64,000 bases of DNA from Escarpia spicata (taxonomy: Eukaryota; Annelida; Polychaeta; Sabellida; Siboglinidae), in the NCBI GenBank assembly GCA_963995525.1, contig OZ023206.1, positions 69,825,319 through 69,889,318 of the forward strand, given 5' to 3'. Below are positions 13,150-24,439 of the stretch, in pieces (within the stretch, counting starts at the first letter, position 1; each line of letters opens with the position of its first letter). Both the position numbers and the translations under genes were made by a program. The notes below the pieces were generated by a model. The model made no database searches, was not told the origin of the DNA, and saw only the letters and a program-made list of their open reading frames with translations.

Positions 13150-15350
13150 ACGTTATGTTTCGCCTAATTAATTCAAGGATTTGATTTCTATTTGAAGCGG
13201 CAATACCGCACTGCTCTGAAACCTTCATATCAGCACTAATGGTTAACCCTAAGTCTTTTTCTTTAAAAGTAGTACTTAGTAAGGAACCTCCCATTGTATA
13301 TTGTACATCTTCGTTCCCATGTCCTGTGTAGAGGCATTTACAGTTCCCAAAATTTAACAACATTTTTCAGACCATTTTATCAACCTGTCAAGATCATCTT
13401 GTAAATGTTGTCTATCTCCATCACGTTTAATCCTTAATTTTGTATCATCCGCAAATTTCAACACATTGCTTGTTATATCGTCGTCCAAATCGTTGATATA
13501 TATTAAGAATAATATTGGTCCCAGTACTGATTCCTGTGGTACCCCACTCAAAAGTGATTTTAAGTTTGAAGCATCACCATCAAGTACTACCCGTTGTCTT
13601 TTGTCAATTCGTCATTTTTCTACCCAGTTAATTAAACCATTTCCTATGTCATGTGCCTTTCGTTTAAGCAGTAACCTTTGATGTGGCATTTTGTCGAAAG
13701 CTTTCTGAAAATCTAAGTATGATATCTACTAGTGATCCCTCGACCCACTTAGTGATATCTTCCCAAAAACATAACATATTTGTTGAGATTGGTTTAACAA
13801 GTTATGTTTAACAAGAAAATCTATGTGATCTATAATTAGTCTTTCTAATAATTTGCAAATCACTGACGTTATATTCACTGGTCTGTAGTTCTTTGACTTG
13901 TTTCTGGAACCTTTTTTAAATAACGGTATAATGTTTGCTTTTTTCATTCTAAAGGAACCACTCCCTCTTCTAATGACAAGTTGAAAACTGTTGCAAGTGG
14001 TATGCCAGTTTGTTCTACAATTTCTAATAGTAGTTTGGGCGGAATTCATTCCATTCTTGGTGATATCCTTCATAGCCCTTATTTTCTTAGCTACCATTTC
14101 CGGGGTTACAATTAACTGTCCTAAATAGTCTGATTCTGCCCCCTTGAACTTAGCCTCTGGTACTGGCAGTGAACTGATATATTTCCTGGTAAACACTGAA
14201 TTAAAATACTTCTGCCATTAAGAATCCCTTTGATATTATATTTCAAGCACTATCTTCTAGAGGACCAATCTTATCCTGAACTTTCTGTTTGCTCCGAACA
14301 TATGCATAAACACTCTTGCTGTCTTGTTTTATATGACATGCAAATTTTTGTTGGTAGTTTCTCTTCGAATTTCTAATTTAAGTTGTAAATTTTGTAGTCT
14401 TCGTCATTTCCTGGACGTCTACATTACTTCCACATCATTTGTTTGTACAACATTTTTCTAATGGCTTCTTTCGATAAGTATTTCTTTCTGGACCGTTTCC
14501 CTTGTTTTTCAAGTGAACAAATATATCGACGATGCACTCTATTTCACTATTTAAGATATTCCAGCAATATGTTGCTGCCTTATCCTTCAGTGTGTTGTTC
14601 GAGTCTATCTTTGTTAAACATTTCCTTATATCTTCCTTTATGAAAATTTCTCTTGAACTATTTTTTATTATTTCTTTCTGATTTTACTTTGATGGTAAAA
14701 TGTATATGGTTGTGATCACTACTCCCCAGTGGCTCACATAATTTGACATTGTCAACTAATTAAGTTCTTGTACTAAAACTAAAAACTTGTGGTCCTCACT
14801 CCCCGTACTCTGAGGAGATTTCCATTGTATATGACCATGGTTAAAATCTCCCATAATAATACAGTCCAGTTTGCTAACATCCCTTATAGCGTTTTGCCAT
14901 TTCTCATTCTTTTCTACGCTTATGTTTGGACTTCGATAAACTAACCCCACCGTTAACTTTGAGTATGTTACACTTCTTCGCAATCTGTTTCTCTTTCTAG
15001 TTTTATTTCATACGCCTGGATAGATTCTTTAACATATATAAAATAACTCCACCTCCCCTTCTTTCTATTATATCTTACTTGAACATTACATAGCCAGTTA
15101 GTACCAATTCGGCATCTGATATATCAGTGGTGGCCCATGTTTCGGTTATACCTATTATGTGAGAGTCAATATCTTCTTCCCTAATTTTTAGTTCACTTAT
15201 TTTGTTTACTATGCTCCTTGCATTTAAACAAACGCATTTATATCCTGATTCAGAACAGTTTCCTGGCTGTTGTTTGCTTATTTATTTCTGCTGTCTATGC
15301 CTCCAGTTTCAGGCTTCTCTGTGAATCCCCCTCCTACGAATCTAGTTTAA
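13150..15350 (-). pseudogene. LINE copy B ORF2, broken and 3'-truncated
   Basis: Endonuclease remnants include LVYRSPNISVEKNEKW and GDFNHGHIQWKSPQS (14983-14756). Reverse transcriptase remnants include EAKFKGAESDYLGQLIVTPE (14196-14080), NIIPLFKKGSRNKSKNYRPV (13950-13880), SGVPQESVLGPILF and VLKFADDTKL (13551-13430), and GGSLLSTTFKEKDLGLTISA (about 13290). The catalytic ADD motif survives. There is a small deletion at about 14060, and frames break near 14760, 14200, 13735, 13560 and 13360. No protein product is expected. Confidence 0.85.
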
Positions 15351-15354
15351 CTAG

Positions 15355-16515
15355 ATGCAGCCAGTCCCACTGTCAACAGATTGCAGCATCTTCTCTGAGA
15401 AAACTGTTGCCCCCTTTCCACTTAGATGGAGGCCATCTCTCGTGTACATATCTTTAATCTCAACAAACTATCCCCATAAATCTACGAATACCACCCCCTC
15501 TTCTTTACACATCTACTCAACTTGTGCGTTGATCGCCATCCTCTTGCACTTTCTATATGTTGGCCCCCTTCCGCCCAATATTGGCAACATTCCTGAGAGA
15601 ATAATATGTTCGACTCTTGTCTTCTTTATCTTCCTCACTAACTGTCTGTACTTCTGTACTATCCCAGTTGTTCCCTCCCTGTATGCGTTATTTGTCCCTA
15701 TGTGTACTAGTATAGACCCTCCCTTGCCATGCCCGAATATCTTCTCTAACCTTTCAGACACATGTTCTATCCTAGCCACCGGGAAACAAACAACGACGTC
15801 CTCCCCTTCGCTTAGCGTCTTATCTGTATTTCTCAGAATAGAGTCGCCCTTAAACACCCTCTCGTTTCTCAATGCCCACTCAATCAATGCTTCAGAGCAG
15901 CTCCTTCTCCGGTTTGCATGTCTGGTTGTAGTCTTGTTCTCCTGTCTTCTGCTCTCCTGTCACAATCTCGTCCATTCCATTCTTTCCTGACGCTGTTTCT
16001 CTTGTCACCTTTCCTTCTGTCATCGTCCCTCCCAACTTCGCTTCTGTCACATTTACTCTCACTTCCTTTCTTCCCGTCATCTTTCCTCCCATTGCATTTC
16101 CTTCTCTCCTCTCCCGTCTCTTTTTCCCTCCTACCTCTTTCTCTACGATCACTTTCTCCCCTGTCACCGTCATGCCTGTCACATTTCACGTCGATCCTCC
16201 AATTTCTTCCCCTCCGATCACTTTCCCTCCTCTCTGTCTCTTTTCCTCGGTCTTCTTGCCACTACTATGCTCCTTCAGTCTCACAGTATTCCCAACTCTC
16301 TCCCTGTCGTCTCACTCCAATTCACCTGTCTCCTTGCTGATTCTCATCTGCATCCCCTTCACAATATCTACCAACCTGGCTACCTCCTTCTCCAGACATT
16401 CCACCTTCAAACACCCCACGCACTGAAAAGTGAATCCCTCTTCCTTCCCACAGTCGGGTAGGGCAACATCCTTCCAAATGTGGCAGTCGTCGCACACCAC
16501 GTGTCTCCTTGACTT
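15355..16515 (-). pseudogene. LINE copy B ORF1 with PHD-like finger and SGNH esterase, broken
   Basis: Reading the minus strand, the N-terminus has a Cys-rich finger: CDDCHIW, then PDCGKEE, then FQCVGCLKVECLEKEV (about 16497-16390). This is followed by a leucine and glutamate-rich segment that could be a coiled coil. A charged TGEK/GGK-rich run follows (16190-15890). The esterase shows GDSILRNTDK (Ser), VHIGTNNA (Gly and Asn of block III) and DGLHLSGKG (His, about 15430). Unlike copy A, block III keeps its Gly. Frame breaks lie near 16310, 15890 and 15510. The upstream ATG near 16520 is one base out of frame with the finger. Confidence 0.82.
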
Positions 16516-17336
16516 GCCATATCAGAATTTATTTAATAATAATAATCTAATTAGCTATTTAAAATAGTTTTGTCAACTGTGTTTACACTATTCACTGTAT
16601 ATGTAGTTTTTAAGAAGATTGTTTATTGTGCAAAAATGTTACACTTTACGTAAGATTGCCTTGTTTATTTCGGGTACAGTTTTTTGTTATAGTCACAGCC
16701 AACTATCTATCCTATCAGAAATGCTAACGTTACCGGTAGTGGTGTAATTTAAATACAATCAATTACTTTACGCTAGACTGCCTTATTTATTTAGGTTATA
16801 GCGCGCTCCAGCGAATACGTGGGACACTAGCTACATAAACTTAGTTCGCCGGTTATCGCAAATGTTTAATTTTAACAACAAAGCCACCTAATCAAAATGT
16901 CTAGCACGTACTGGCTTAAACACATATATTATCTTATGTAAGTAGTTTTATATTTGTTACTTTATCACCTATATATTCTACCAAATATTGAGGTTTGTTA
17001 AATCTTGTTTACAATCCTATCATAAGCTAACTTACCCTATTATTACTCACTAGACTAACATGTTCTAAAATACGTTATCTAACTAACTAACTTTAAGCAC
17101 AACTGCTACTCGACATATGGTTACTACTACTTTATGAATATTACTAAGGCAAGAATAATACTTATCAATCAGTAATTCCACTTGTTTATGAACTTTTCTG
17201 CACCACCAATTTCTACAATCTATCTCCGCCAGACATAGAATTATGGAGATATTTGAACTGATGCCGTTGGTTTATTGCTCCAAGGACTGTGTAACATTGT
17301 AGATGTGTAAAGACAGTTTGCTTGAATCTGTTGTAG
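16516..17336. other. Unassigned stretch (possible LINE 5' UTR, then intron-like DNA)
   Basis: No gene is recognised. The part next to copy B may be LINE 5' UTR. The right edge ends in a plausible splice acceptor for the exon at 17337. Confidence 0.4.
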
Positions 17337-17484
17337 AATGTGAATACCAAGTGAAGGTAAAAACGTCAGCCGTGAACTACGCCGGAACAAACGACTTAAT
17401 AAAGTTAAAGATGCGGAGCGGCATAACGGAAACCGGATGGCTAAAGCTTGATGAGAGTGGTCGTGATGATCTGGAGCGAGACCA
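17337..17484 (+). CDS. Candidate host exon, PLAT/LH2-like domain
   Basis: A 148-bp open exon is flanked by a good acceptor (TTTGCTTGAATCTGTTGTAG) and a GTAAAT donor. It translates to CEYQVKVKTSAVNYAGTNDL followed by IKLKMRSGITETGWLKLDES and then GRDDLERDQ. The pattern of a beta strand, AGTnd, a second strand, then LDxxGRDDxER resembles the first half of PLAT/LH2 (lipoxygenase homology) domains of secreted or membrane proteins, where the next residues would be a TDxF-type strand. The continuing exon was not found; a DNA transposon follows 75 bases downstream. The exon call rests on splice sites and domain resemblance only. Confidence 0.45.
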
Positions 17485-17559
17485 GTAAATATTTCATAAT
17501 GCTAATGCCCTGAAACTCTTCATAATATAATATAATTATATATATATATATATGTATAT

Positions 17560-17725
17560 TAGGGTGGCCAAAACAAAACAAATGTTGAAAACAACCATGC
17601 ATATGGGCTAAAAAGGTGAGGTTGGGTGAGAAAACAACTGTGTTAAAATTTGAGGAAAAAACCTCTCAAAGCACCCAAAGTTTTTGTAAAATCGCAATTT
17701 AGGGATAAATTTAAGAAAACAATAT
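17560..17725 (+). repeat. Left TIR of the 3.2-kb DNA transposon
   Basis: This is an imperfect inverted copy of 20592-20758. It begins TAGGGTGGCC next to a TA tract and contains the shared GCATATGGGCTAAAAAGGTG. Confidence 0.85.
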
Positions 17726-18027
17726 CTCTAAATCTACTGAACCTATTTTACTAAAATTATCACTGTGACCTTTGAATCATACAAGTATCACCCCTACTAA
17801 ACATTAGCTCAGTACATACCATTTTAGTGAAACAGATTTATTGCACTCCAGGATGAACATTTGAAATTTCCGGGTAAACATACACACAATCCCACAGATG
17901 AAAAGTGCATAGCAGAACAGCTGTTTTGCCTTATCAAAGATCCATCATCATCGTCTTTGTAGCCTGAAGCATCAGCCCACGATGCGACTCTATGACTTGG
18001 AAGATGAGTTGGCGCTGCTCTTCGTCG

Positions 18028-20220
18028 TCAGTGAGAGCCAGGTTGAAATCCGTTGCCAAGTTTGACGGCTCTCTCTCTGCACAGTCGTTTACAACAGAGC
18101 AGAGCAGAGACAATCTTCACTGCGTTAAGATAGTCTTGGCGGCTGGGCCACGTCTCAGGCTTGCTGTTGAGAAAGCTGCATTCAATGTTGAGGGCAGTAA
18201 AGAAGTTGAGCGAACGTTCCATTGCACAATTGGCGAGGTGCACTTCATTGAAATATCTTCTTCGCCTCCACCCGCCGCAGGTCATTCTTCTTTGCAGGTC
18301 TCCCAAAGGCGGCTACAACTGCCGTCTTCTCGTCTGCAGAGACACGGTCAGAGAAGAGCGCCAGAGAGATTAGGTCTTCACTAAGATACCAGAGATGACC
18401 CCTCATCTTCAATGCTGCTGTTTCTGCAATCAAACCATCCACTTCATCAAAGTTCTCCAGGTCACGAAGGAGGCAGAGGTCGTTGATAGGCGCACATCTG
18501 CTGCTGGCTGCTTGTACCCATGCTCTGATGTAGATGGTGATCGTGAACAGGCAGATGCGCTGTAGAGCCTGTAGTTCGTGGGTAGTAAGCTCGAACTGCT
18601 CACGGAAGGTGAATATCTTCAGGCAGTAAACCTTTCGCCATCCAGCGAGCATGGTGGTAGGCGCCTGGTGGGCTGAACTGGTGTTTCGAGTCACGTGCAC
18701 CATCCAACAAGATGCTAGCCAGCTGGATGAACTCGAGGTAGTCCTGTCGTGGGTGCTTATTGCGAAGTTGTTCTGTTAGGAACTCGCTTGCTATAACTTT
18801 ATGCCTCTCCAGCCATTGCTTCTCGTGTGTATTCAAGGCACACCCAGATGGCTTAGTTGTCTCACTGTCCAGAGAGTTGTACTTTCTTTGATCAAGGATT
18901 GGCCAGTTCTCCTTGAACCGACTGAAGAGCGGGATAGTTGGACCCTTCGACACAAAGAATAGATCGAAAACTGCAGCAGCAATGATCTTCAGTATATGGT
19001 GTCGGCATGCGAGAAAAAGGATGTTTTTGAAATGCCTCTTTAATTACAGTGATGGCACCTGTGTGGGTACTGGTGTTGCTTGATGTTGTGTCAAAGCATA
19101 GTCCTGCCACGTGCTCACCAACGCCCTCCCAATCCCGCAGAAACTGGGCGACAGCGTTGCCCATCTTCGCTCTGGTGCCAGATGAAATTCGTGCAATGCC
19201 GAGCAACTTTTCGACCGCTTACTCCGACACTACGATGGGCATGTGATCTGATTTTTCACCTTGCCTGTTAGGTAATAGTTTTCCATCGAAATGTGCGACG
19301 AGATGTACATCCGGGTGGAAATTCTCTCTAATGGCCTGTGCGATGGCGACGCGGCCACCTCTACGTGCTGTGTCGAGTGGTGTTCTACACAGAGTGAGTT
19401 TTGACACATCAACGCCAGCATAAATGCAGGTGTCACACTGTGCTTCGCTTGACGTGATGTTTGTTTGTGTTCTGTCCAAGCTAGCAACAAACAGCGGGTC
19501 ATCAACAAGACAGCGCCGTGCTACCTTCTTGGTTTTGGGAACTGGTTCGGCCAGCTCAAAAGACTGCAATGATCCAAATACATCTAGACATTTGAGGTGA
19601 TATTTGCTGATAGACATAGCCACGTCAACCCCCAGTGTGCCATAACAATCCGATTGTTCATCCGGTGATGACTCTGTGAGTGGCTCGGTTGTCGGCTCGG
19701 TCTCATCAGTCGCTTTGGAGGCAGACTCTCGCTTTTGTCGTTTCTGCTCTTTCATTTTGAAAGGCTTGTCCTCCCCAGCAATCACTTCTTCCTCTCACTT
19801 CGTTGATCTTGCAGAAACTTCACATCACGAGCAATATGCGGATCAGCCGCTCACACTCTGCATATGCCACATCAAACAGTTCCAGCAATCGACTACCACA
19901 TTCAGTTTCCAGGTCAGCTTGCCTCTTACTGCGCCTTTGCTTGCATGTGTTTACATGCTGCTGATAGAGTTTCTTCAGCTTCTCGACAGCATTTGGTTTC
20001 TGCGTCGTTGGAATGTTAGCCAGATGCCAAACCCGCAGCACTTCACCTGCAGCATTGTTGCAGCTGGCAGCGTCAGCTTCTTCACTTTCAAGCCGCAGAA
20101 AACTCGCTGCAGAGCTTCGCCACTTGTAGGCAGTTGGTTCAGGTTCTCGATACAAGGAAGCGGTTGCCCAAGTAACCATACGTTTGTTGCATATCTAGTA
20201 CGAAGCGGCGCATCCGACAT
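18028..20220 (-). pseudogene. Transposase-like gene of the 3.2-kb DNA transposon, broken
   Basis: On the minus strand the protein starts near 20220 (MSDAPLRTRYATNVW). An N-terminal segment is rich in basic and acidic residues (KQRRSKRQADLETE). A core follows with VHLVAHFDGKLLPN (candidate first catalytic Asp, about 19310-19270), AGLCFDTTSSNTSTHTGAIT (candidate second Asp, about 19100) and, after a frameshift, LACRHHILKIIAAAVF (about 19000). The C-terminal half has FSRFKENWPILD, SPPGAYHHARWMAKG, MRGHLWYLSEDLISLALFSD and an ending near AAFGRPAKKNDL. Motifs FDTTxSNT and ACRHHI recall a transposase family seen in hydra, sea urchin and aphids. Frames break near 19815, 19220, 19020 and 18625. The third catalytic residue was not located with confidence. 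Confidence 0.72.
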
Positions 20221-20591
20221 GGCTACAGCAGCACCAGTGCAATGAACGATAACAGTTACTGCTTACGCGACGTTAAACAGAGCTTACTTACACAAAATCT
20301 GCCTGCGTAAATTGTGGTGTGTAACTTGCTACACAATACCAAATGGCCTAAGTGCAATATAACAAAATATTACGAGGTTTACAATGAATGTTAATTATCT
20401 ATATAATGTAGTCAATTATGATGGATTACTGTGTTGTCTAAAATGAACAAAATCTTACATTTTTCACAATTGTAGGTGATTTACACTTATAACCTGATTG
20501 ATTGTTCTATTGTCATGACATAATTATTATGAACATAAATTAGAACACAGTAAAACATTAATTAAATTTGATTAAGTAGACACTGATATAT

Positions 20592-20758
20592 CGCCTTTTT
20601 TTAAATTTATTCCTATACCGTGCTTTTACAAAAACTTCGCGTGCTTTGAGAGGTCTTTTCCTCTAAATGGATTTTTCTTAAATTTTGTTCAGCCAACCTC
20701 ACCTTTTTAGCCCATATGCATGTTTTTTTCTCTCACCATGTAAAATTTGGCCACTCTA
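20592..20758 (-). repeat. Right TIR of the 3.2-kb DNA transposon
   Basis: This is the inverted partner of 17560-17725. It ends GGCCACTCTA against a TA microsatellite. Confidence 0.85.
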
Positions 20759-20776
20759 ATATATATATATATATAC

Positions 20777-20811
<35 letters not shown>

Positions 20812-20912
20812 CAAGCTGTATATGTACATATATAACTATATCCATAATTTAATATATATATATATATATATATAAATATATGTATATTCATATAACTATA
20901 TCCATAACGTTA

Positions 20913-20946
<34 letters not shown>

Positions 20947-21035
20947 TGAAGGTGGTCCCTTATGCATATTAGGTCGACCTATGCTGCTGTCAGGAGTATA
21001 TATATATATATATTTATGTATATATATATATATAT
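20759..21035. repeat. (TA)n/(GT)n microsatellite cluster
   Basis: TA, GT and TATATAT runs alternate with repeated TATAACTATATCCATAA segments (about 20831 and 20890). A 50-bp unique island (20945-20995) contains TATGCATATTAGGTCGACCT. Confidence 0.9.
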
Positions 21036-21168
21036 ATTATGAACATAAATTAGAACAGAGTAAAACATTAATTAAAATTGATTAAGTGGATACTGATATA
21101 TCGCGTTTTAAAATGCATTCCTATACCGTGCTTTTACAAAAACTTCGGGTGCTTTGAGAGGTCTTTTC
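21036..21168 (+). mobile_element. Solo subterminal fragment of the 3.2-kb transposon family
   Basis: This stretch is a direct near-copy of 20526-20663, sharing GAACATAAATTAGAACA and CCGTGCTTTTACAAAAACTT. It stops before the TIR tip, so it is a truncated second copy or a local duplication. Confidence 0.8.
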
Positions 21169-21169
21169 T

Positions 21170-21290
21170 TATATAAAACTATATCTAACAGATGCATCAT
21201 TTCCTGTTGCCTCTGGTGTTAAACAAGGCTGTGCCATAGCACTAAGACTATTTACTCTCTTCTTGGCGACGCGCTCCGACGGATTTTGTT
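21170..21290 (+). mobile_element. LINE reverse transcriptase fragment (motif B)
   Basis: The plus strand reads FPVASGVKQGCAIALRLFTL, the motif B region of a LINE reverse transcriptase (usual form VxSGVKQGCVLAPxLFxL). Only about 40 codons survive. It resembles the family at 25.9-31.1 kb, whose surviving part starts just after this point. Confidence 0.65.
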
Positions 21291-21618
21291 AGCCTGAATC
21301 GCCTCAAGGCAGAGACGTAAGGTGGTCGATTCTCACAGAAGTGCTGCAAAATCACATATTTGCCTGGATTGTTCCCAGCTTTTGCTACCATAAAATCGAC
21401 ATGTCGGGGAATCCCACCAAGGAATTTGCCACGTTAACTCTTATATTTGTGGCCAAAGCAGTTGATCAAAGTCGGAAGAGATAATCCCCAAATAACCATG
21501 ATTTTGTGTTATATACGTTCCAGTGTCCCTTAATCTAAAAAAGTTGACTGTTTTGGTTGCTAGCACGTATGATCAACATATTACTCAAAGTACCTTTTGG
21601 GTCTTACCCTTGTTTTAA

Positions 21619-21651
<33 letters not shown>

Positions 21652-22346
21652 TTATATAATATATATATATATATACGTGTGTTTCATTTGGTTAGTGAGT
21701 TATTTTGTTAATTCTTTTACCAAATCCATAACAAGTGACAACAAATGCTCAAACAAAGATAACGTTTACACTGTTTATAATATATTGCATTGATGCCTTA
21801 GCGGGAATGTACGGCTTCTCAACAGCACTTTACTAACAAATCTGTATCATTGAGAATGACCATAAATGTAATTGTAAGGGACATTTCTCAGCATCAGAAC
21901 TATTCAACGTGATCGATATTAACGCAACAAACATCATATTAACATTTAAGCGCATGTTTTATTTCTTCTTCATACAGCGTCAAATCCTTAGAAAACTGTA
22001 CGCGCTTGTCGGAGATGCTGTAATGTCGAAAAGTCAGATGTAAACTAAAATATCACCTGCTTAACACATAACACACCACAATATAACACTTGCATGGAAA
22101 ACGTAACTTTAAAATCGTCAAGACTATACCACGAATGCACAAAACCACGTTATGTTGTATGGTTATAGTATGTCGTAAAACGCGTGTGGCTATGACGCAA
22201 GCATACTTAAGGTACTTAATTATTTTATTTCAACAACAACAGTTCAAAACCAGCAACGTTTAACTAAACCATGGCTGACTTGTACTATAGCACCAGGAAG
22301 AAGTGAAAATCAATTGACTTCTGCACAGAAGGATGCCGAAAGATGC
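21291..22346. other. Unassigned stretch with (TA)n tract
   Basis: A TA microsatellite lies at about 21618-21676. No gene is recognised in the rest. Confidence 0.5.
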
Positions 22347-24439
22347 TTAGCATTTGACTTTCTTGAACGCATCAGTTGCGCATGTCCTATTTGTCGGGAT
22401 TAAGACCAACAACGTGGGCCCAAGTGGAATGGATATAGATACGCTACATAGTCTTCTGGGCAAACAAGCAGTTCGTCTGTCCTTCCCCAACGGAATTTGC
22501 CCTTGGCTGGAGTCATGTTGCAGACAAGGACATCTCCCTCCTCCTCTTCTGCTGCCCATAGTGCCTTGGACACATACCATTTCTTCTGATAAATGACGCA
22601 GAGGAAGTCGCCTGGTTTCGGGCGGTTGTCCTTGTCATCGGCTATCACTTTGGGTGTCGACATCTGCTCCAGCTGGTGGAATTCCGACACTGTAGCTGGG
22701 AGGACATCTGTACGTGTTTCAGTAGCCAGGATATTATCATCGACAGCAACCGTGGTGACTTCTGTGTCTGTTCCAGTATTCACGGTTTCTTCACTGATTG
22801 CAGTGTCAGAAACAACGAACACATTCGTTTGCTTCCATCCAGGGCATGTGGGTGTAAATGTGGCATTGTAGAAACAGCACTCTCCAAACACGACGTTTCT
22901 CGCATTTGGAACTCACGCATATTCCATCATTGCATGGGCTGCCATTATACCAGGTAAGGGTGTGATGCTCCAGGCATTGAGCAGTTTCTGCCTTGCCAAG
23001 ACATCGTCAGATGTTATGCGAATGAAATCCATGTTGTATTCTGTTGCTGCGAAATGGCGGTAGAATGCAATTGCATCTGATGTGATTGCCCCTCTCCCTA
23101 CGGCAGTTTAAGTTTTTTGACTGCCCCTCCCACCCCGTCACACGGGCCTTTCCCGTGGCCAACCTCCAGCCATTGCCATTGTAAATGTTCCAAACATCTG
23201 TTCGTGATGTGACAGCAGGGCAACTACTGATTTGTTTCGATACTGTGACGACGGTAAGTCAGTCAGATAGTGGACCGTCTGGAGGTTGGGCAACAGGTGT
23301 TGCAGCTTTGGTTGTAGGGCCTGGATGAAAGCAGTTGTTGTTCCAATCATATGGTACCTCTCCTCAGTCACGTCAACAACATTTGGGTACGTGATGATCA
23401 AATCCTCGTCCCTGTAGTGAGTGACCATGGGGTAAAGAGAAACCTGGTTCCTGTCATAGTAGACAGCCCCAATTAAATTTTTATACATGCAGTTATAATT
23501 TTCTGCATAATCCATTTTAATAATTCATTGAGTAAGTAGGGGATTTCTTTCCTCAACTTCCGTATTTCCTCATACTATGTGGTTACACGGAATGAGTGTT
23601 CCCGTAAGCTTGGTATGATATGGACTTTTTATGGCCGTAGGAAATTCTGTGCGCTGCCATCTGCGGAACTTGACTTTCCCAACAATTATGCTCTGTAGTT
23701 TTTTATTAATGACTTCTTCCTCCATTGCAAGAACAGCGTCACACGAAGTTGGTAGTGTTTTGAATGCCTTCATCCCCAGTGCCATGTTGGCTTGCTTTTG
23801 GCAAAGGCACTGCCGACGTTGGGTCCATTCACTGGTCTTCACGTTCTTTGCTTTCCTCTTGTAGAAACATGGCTTGGAAATGATTGAGTCAAGATTCTCT
23901 AGACGGAACTTTTTGTAGAGGTTGCAGAGAATGTCATTCAGCCCGAAGCGTGTCTGACCACGAGTGTTGTCTTTCTTGTTGGATAATTCATATATATTGT
24001 TTCACCGGCGAAAGAAGTCCGCCAGTTTGACTGCCATTCTTCGGGCGGCCAGCTTCTGTGCAGTAACATCATTCGTGGCTTTTCTTGAGAATATGCGGTT
24101 GCGATGCATGTTGACTTTGGCAGATATCTGCCTAGCCACTCTTGTTAGACCACGGGGCCTAGACCTCTTGAAGATTTGTCGCTTGACAGCTGGCGTAGTG
24201 TCTCGGATACACTTCATAGTTGCAATGTGTGGGAGGAATCTCCTCACAAGACCACGTCGCGGTGTCACCCCTTCATCCTCCAAAATGGAGTGACCATCCT
24301 TGGCAAGTGTTGATGCATTTAGCTGAAGAGTTGACACTGCTGGACTGGCATACTCTTCCTTCAGTTGGGCACATTCATTGTCCATGCGCTTAAGTTTTCT
24401 CTTTAACTGTCGGATGGTACCTGGTACAGCCACTGTCAA
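22347..24439 (-). pseudogene. Transposase-like gene with DYAEN / SPSSQYRN motifs, broken
   Basis: On the minus strand the order is a basic coiled segment (RQLKRKLKRMDNECAQLKEE, 24400-24340), a basic domain, and a Cys-containing LCNLYKKFRLENLDS/RRQCLCQKQANMAL region (23930-23770). The catalytic-looking core begins MDYAENYNCMYKNLIGAVYY (23515) and continues with LQTVHYLTDLPSSQYRNKSV (about 23250). The next motif, LEVGHGKGPCDGVGG, is present only after a one-base frame change at about 23165. The C-terminus (22650-22480) reads KPGDFLCVIYQKKWYV and KGKFRWGRTDELLVCPED, a small barrel-like tail. The spaced Asp, Asp and Glu fit a DDE-type transposase, which is inference. The family is common in molluscs from memory. 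Stops or frameshifts near 24000, 23565, 23165, 23100 and 22915 break it. Confidence 0.68.

Larger units (their letters stand above)
13150..16515 (-). mobile_element. CR1-like LINE, copy B (3'-truncated)
   Basis: This has the same family structure as copy A. It keeps ORF1 and most of ORF2, but the sequence stops inside the reverse transcriptase thumb at about 13150, so the 3' end seen in A, D, E and G is missing. Loss of the 3' end is unusual for target-primed insertion and implies a later deletion. Confidence 0.88.
17560..20758 (-). mobile_element. DNA transposon with about 165-bp TIRs and transposase-like gene
   Basis: The left end (17560-17725, starting TAGGGTGGCC) and the reverse complement of the right end (20592-20758, starting TAGAGTGGCC) share GCATATGGGCTAAAAAGGTG, ACCTCTCAAAGCAC and AGTTTTTGTAAAA. 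The 3.2-kb unit encloses one minus-strand transposase-like gene. The target duplication is unreadable because both flanks are TA-repeat. The superfamily is not assigned. Confidence 0.82.
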
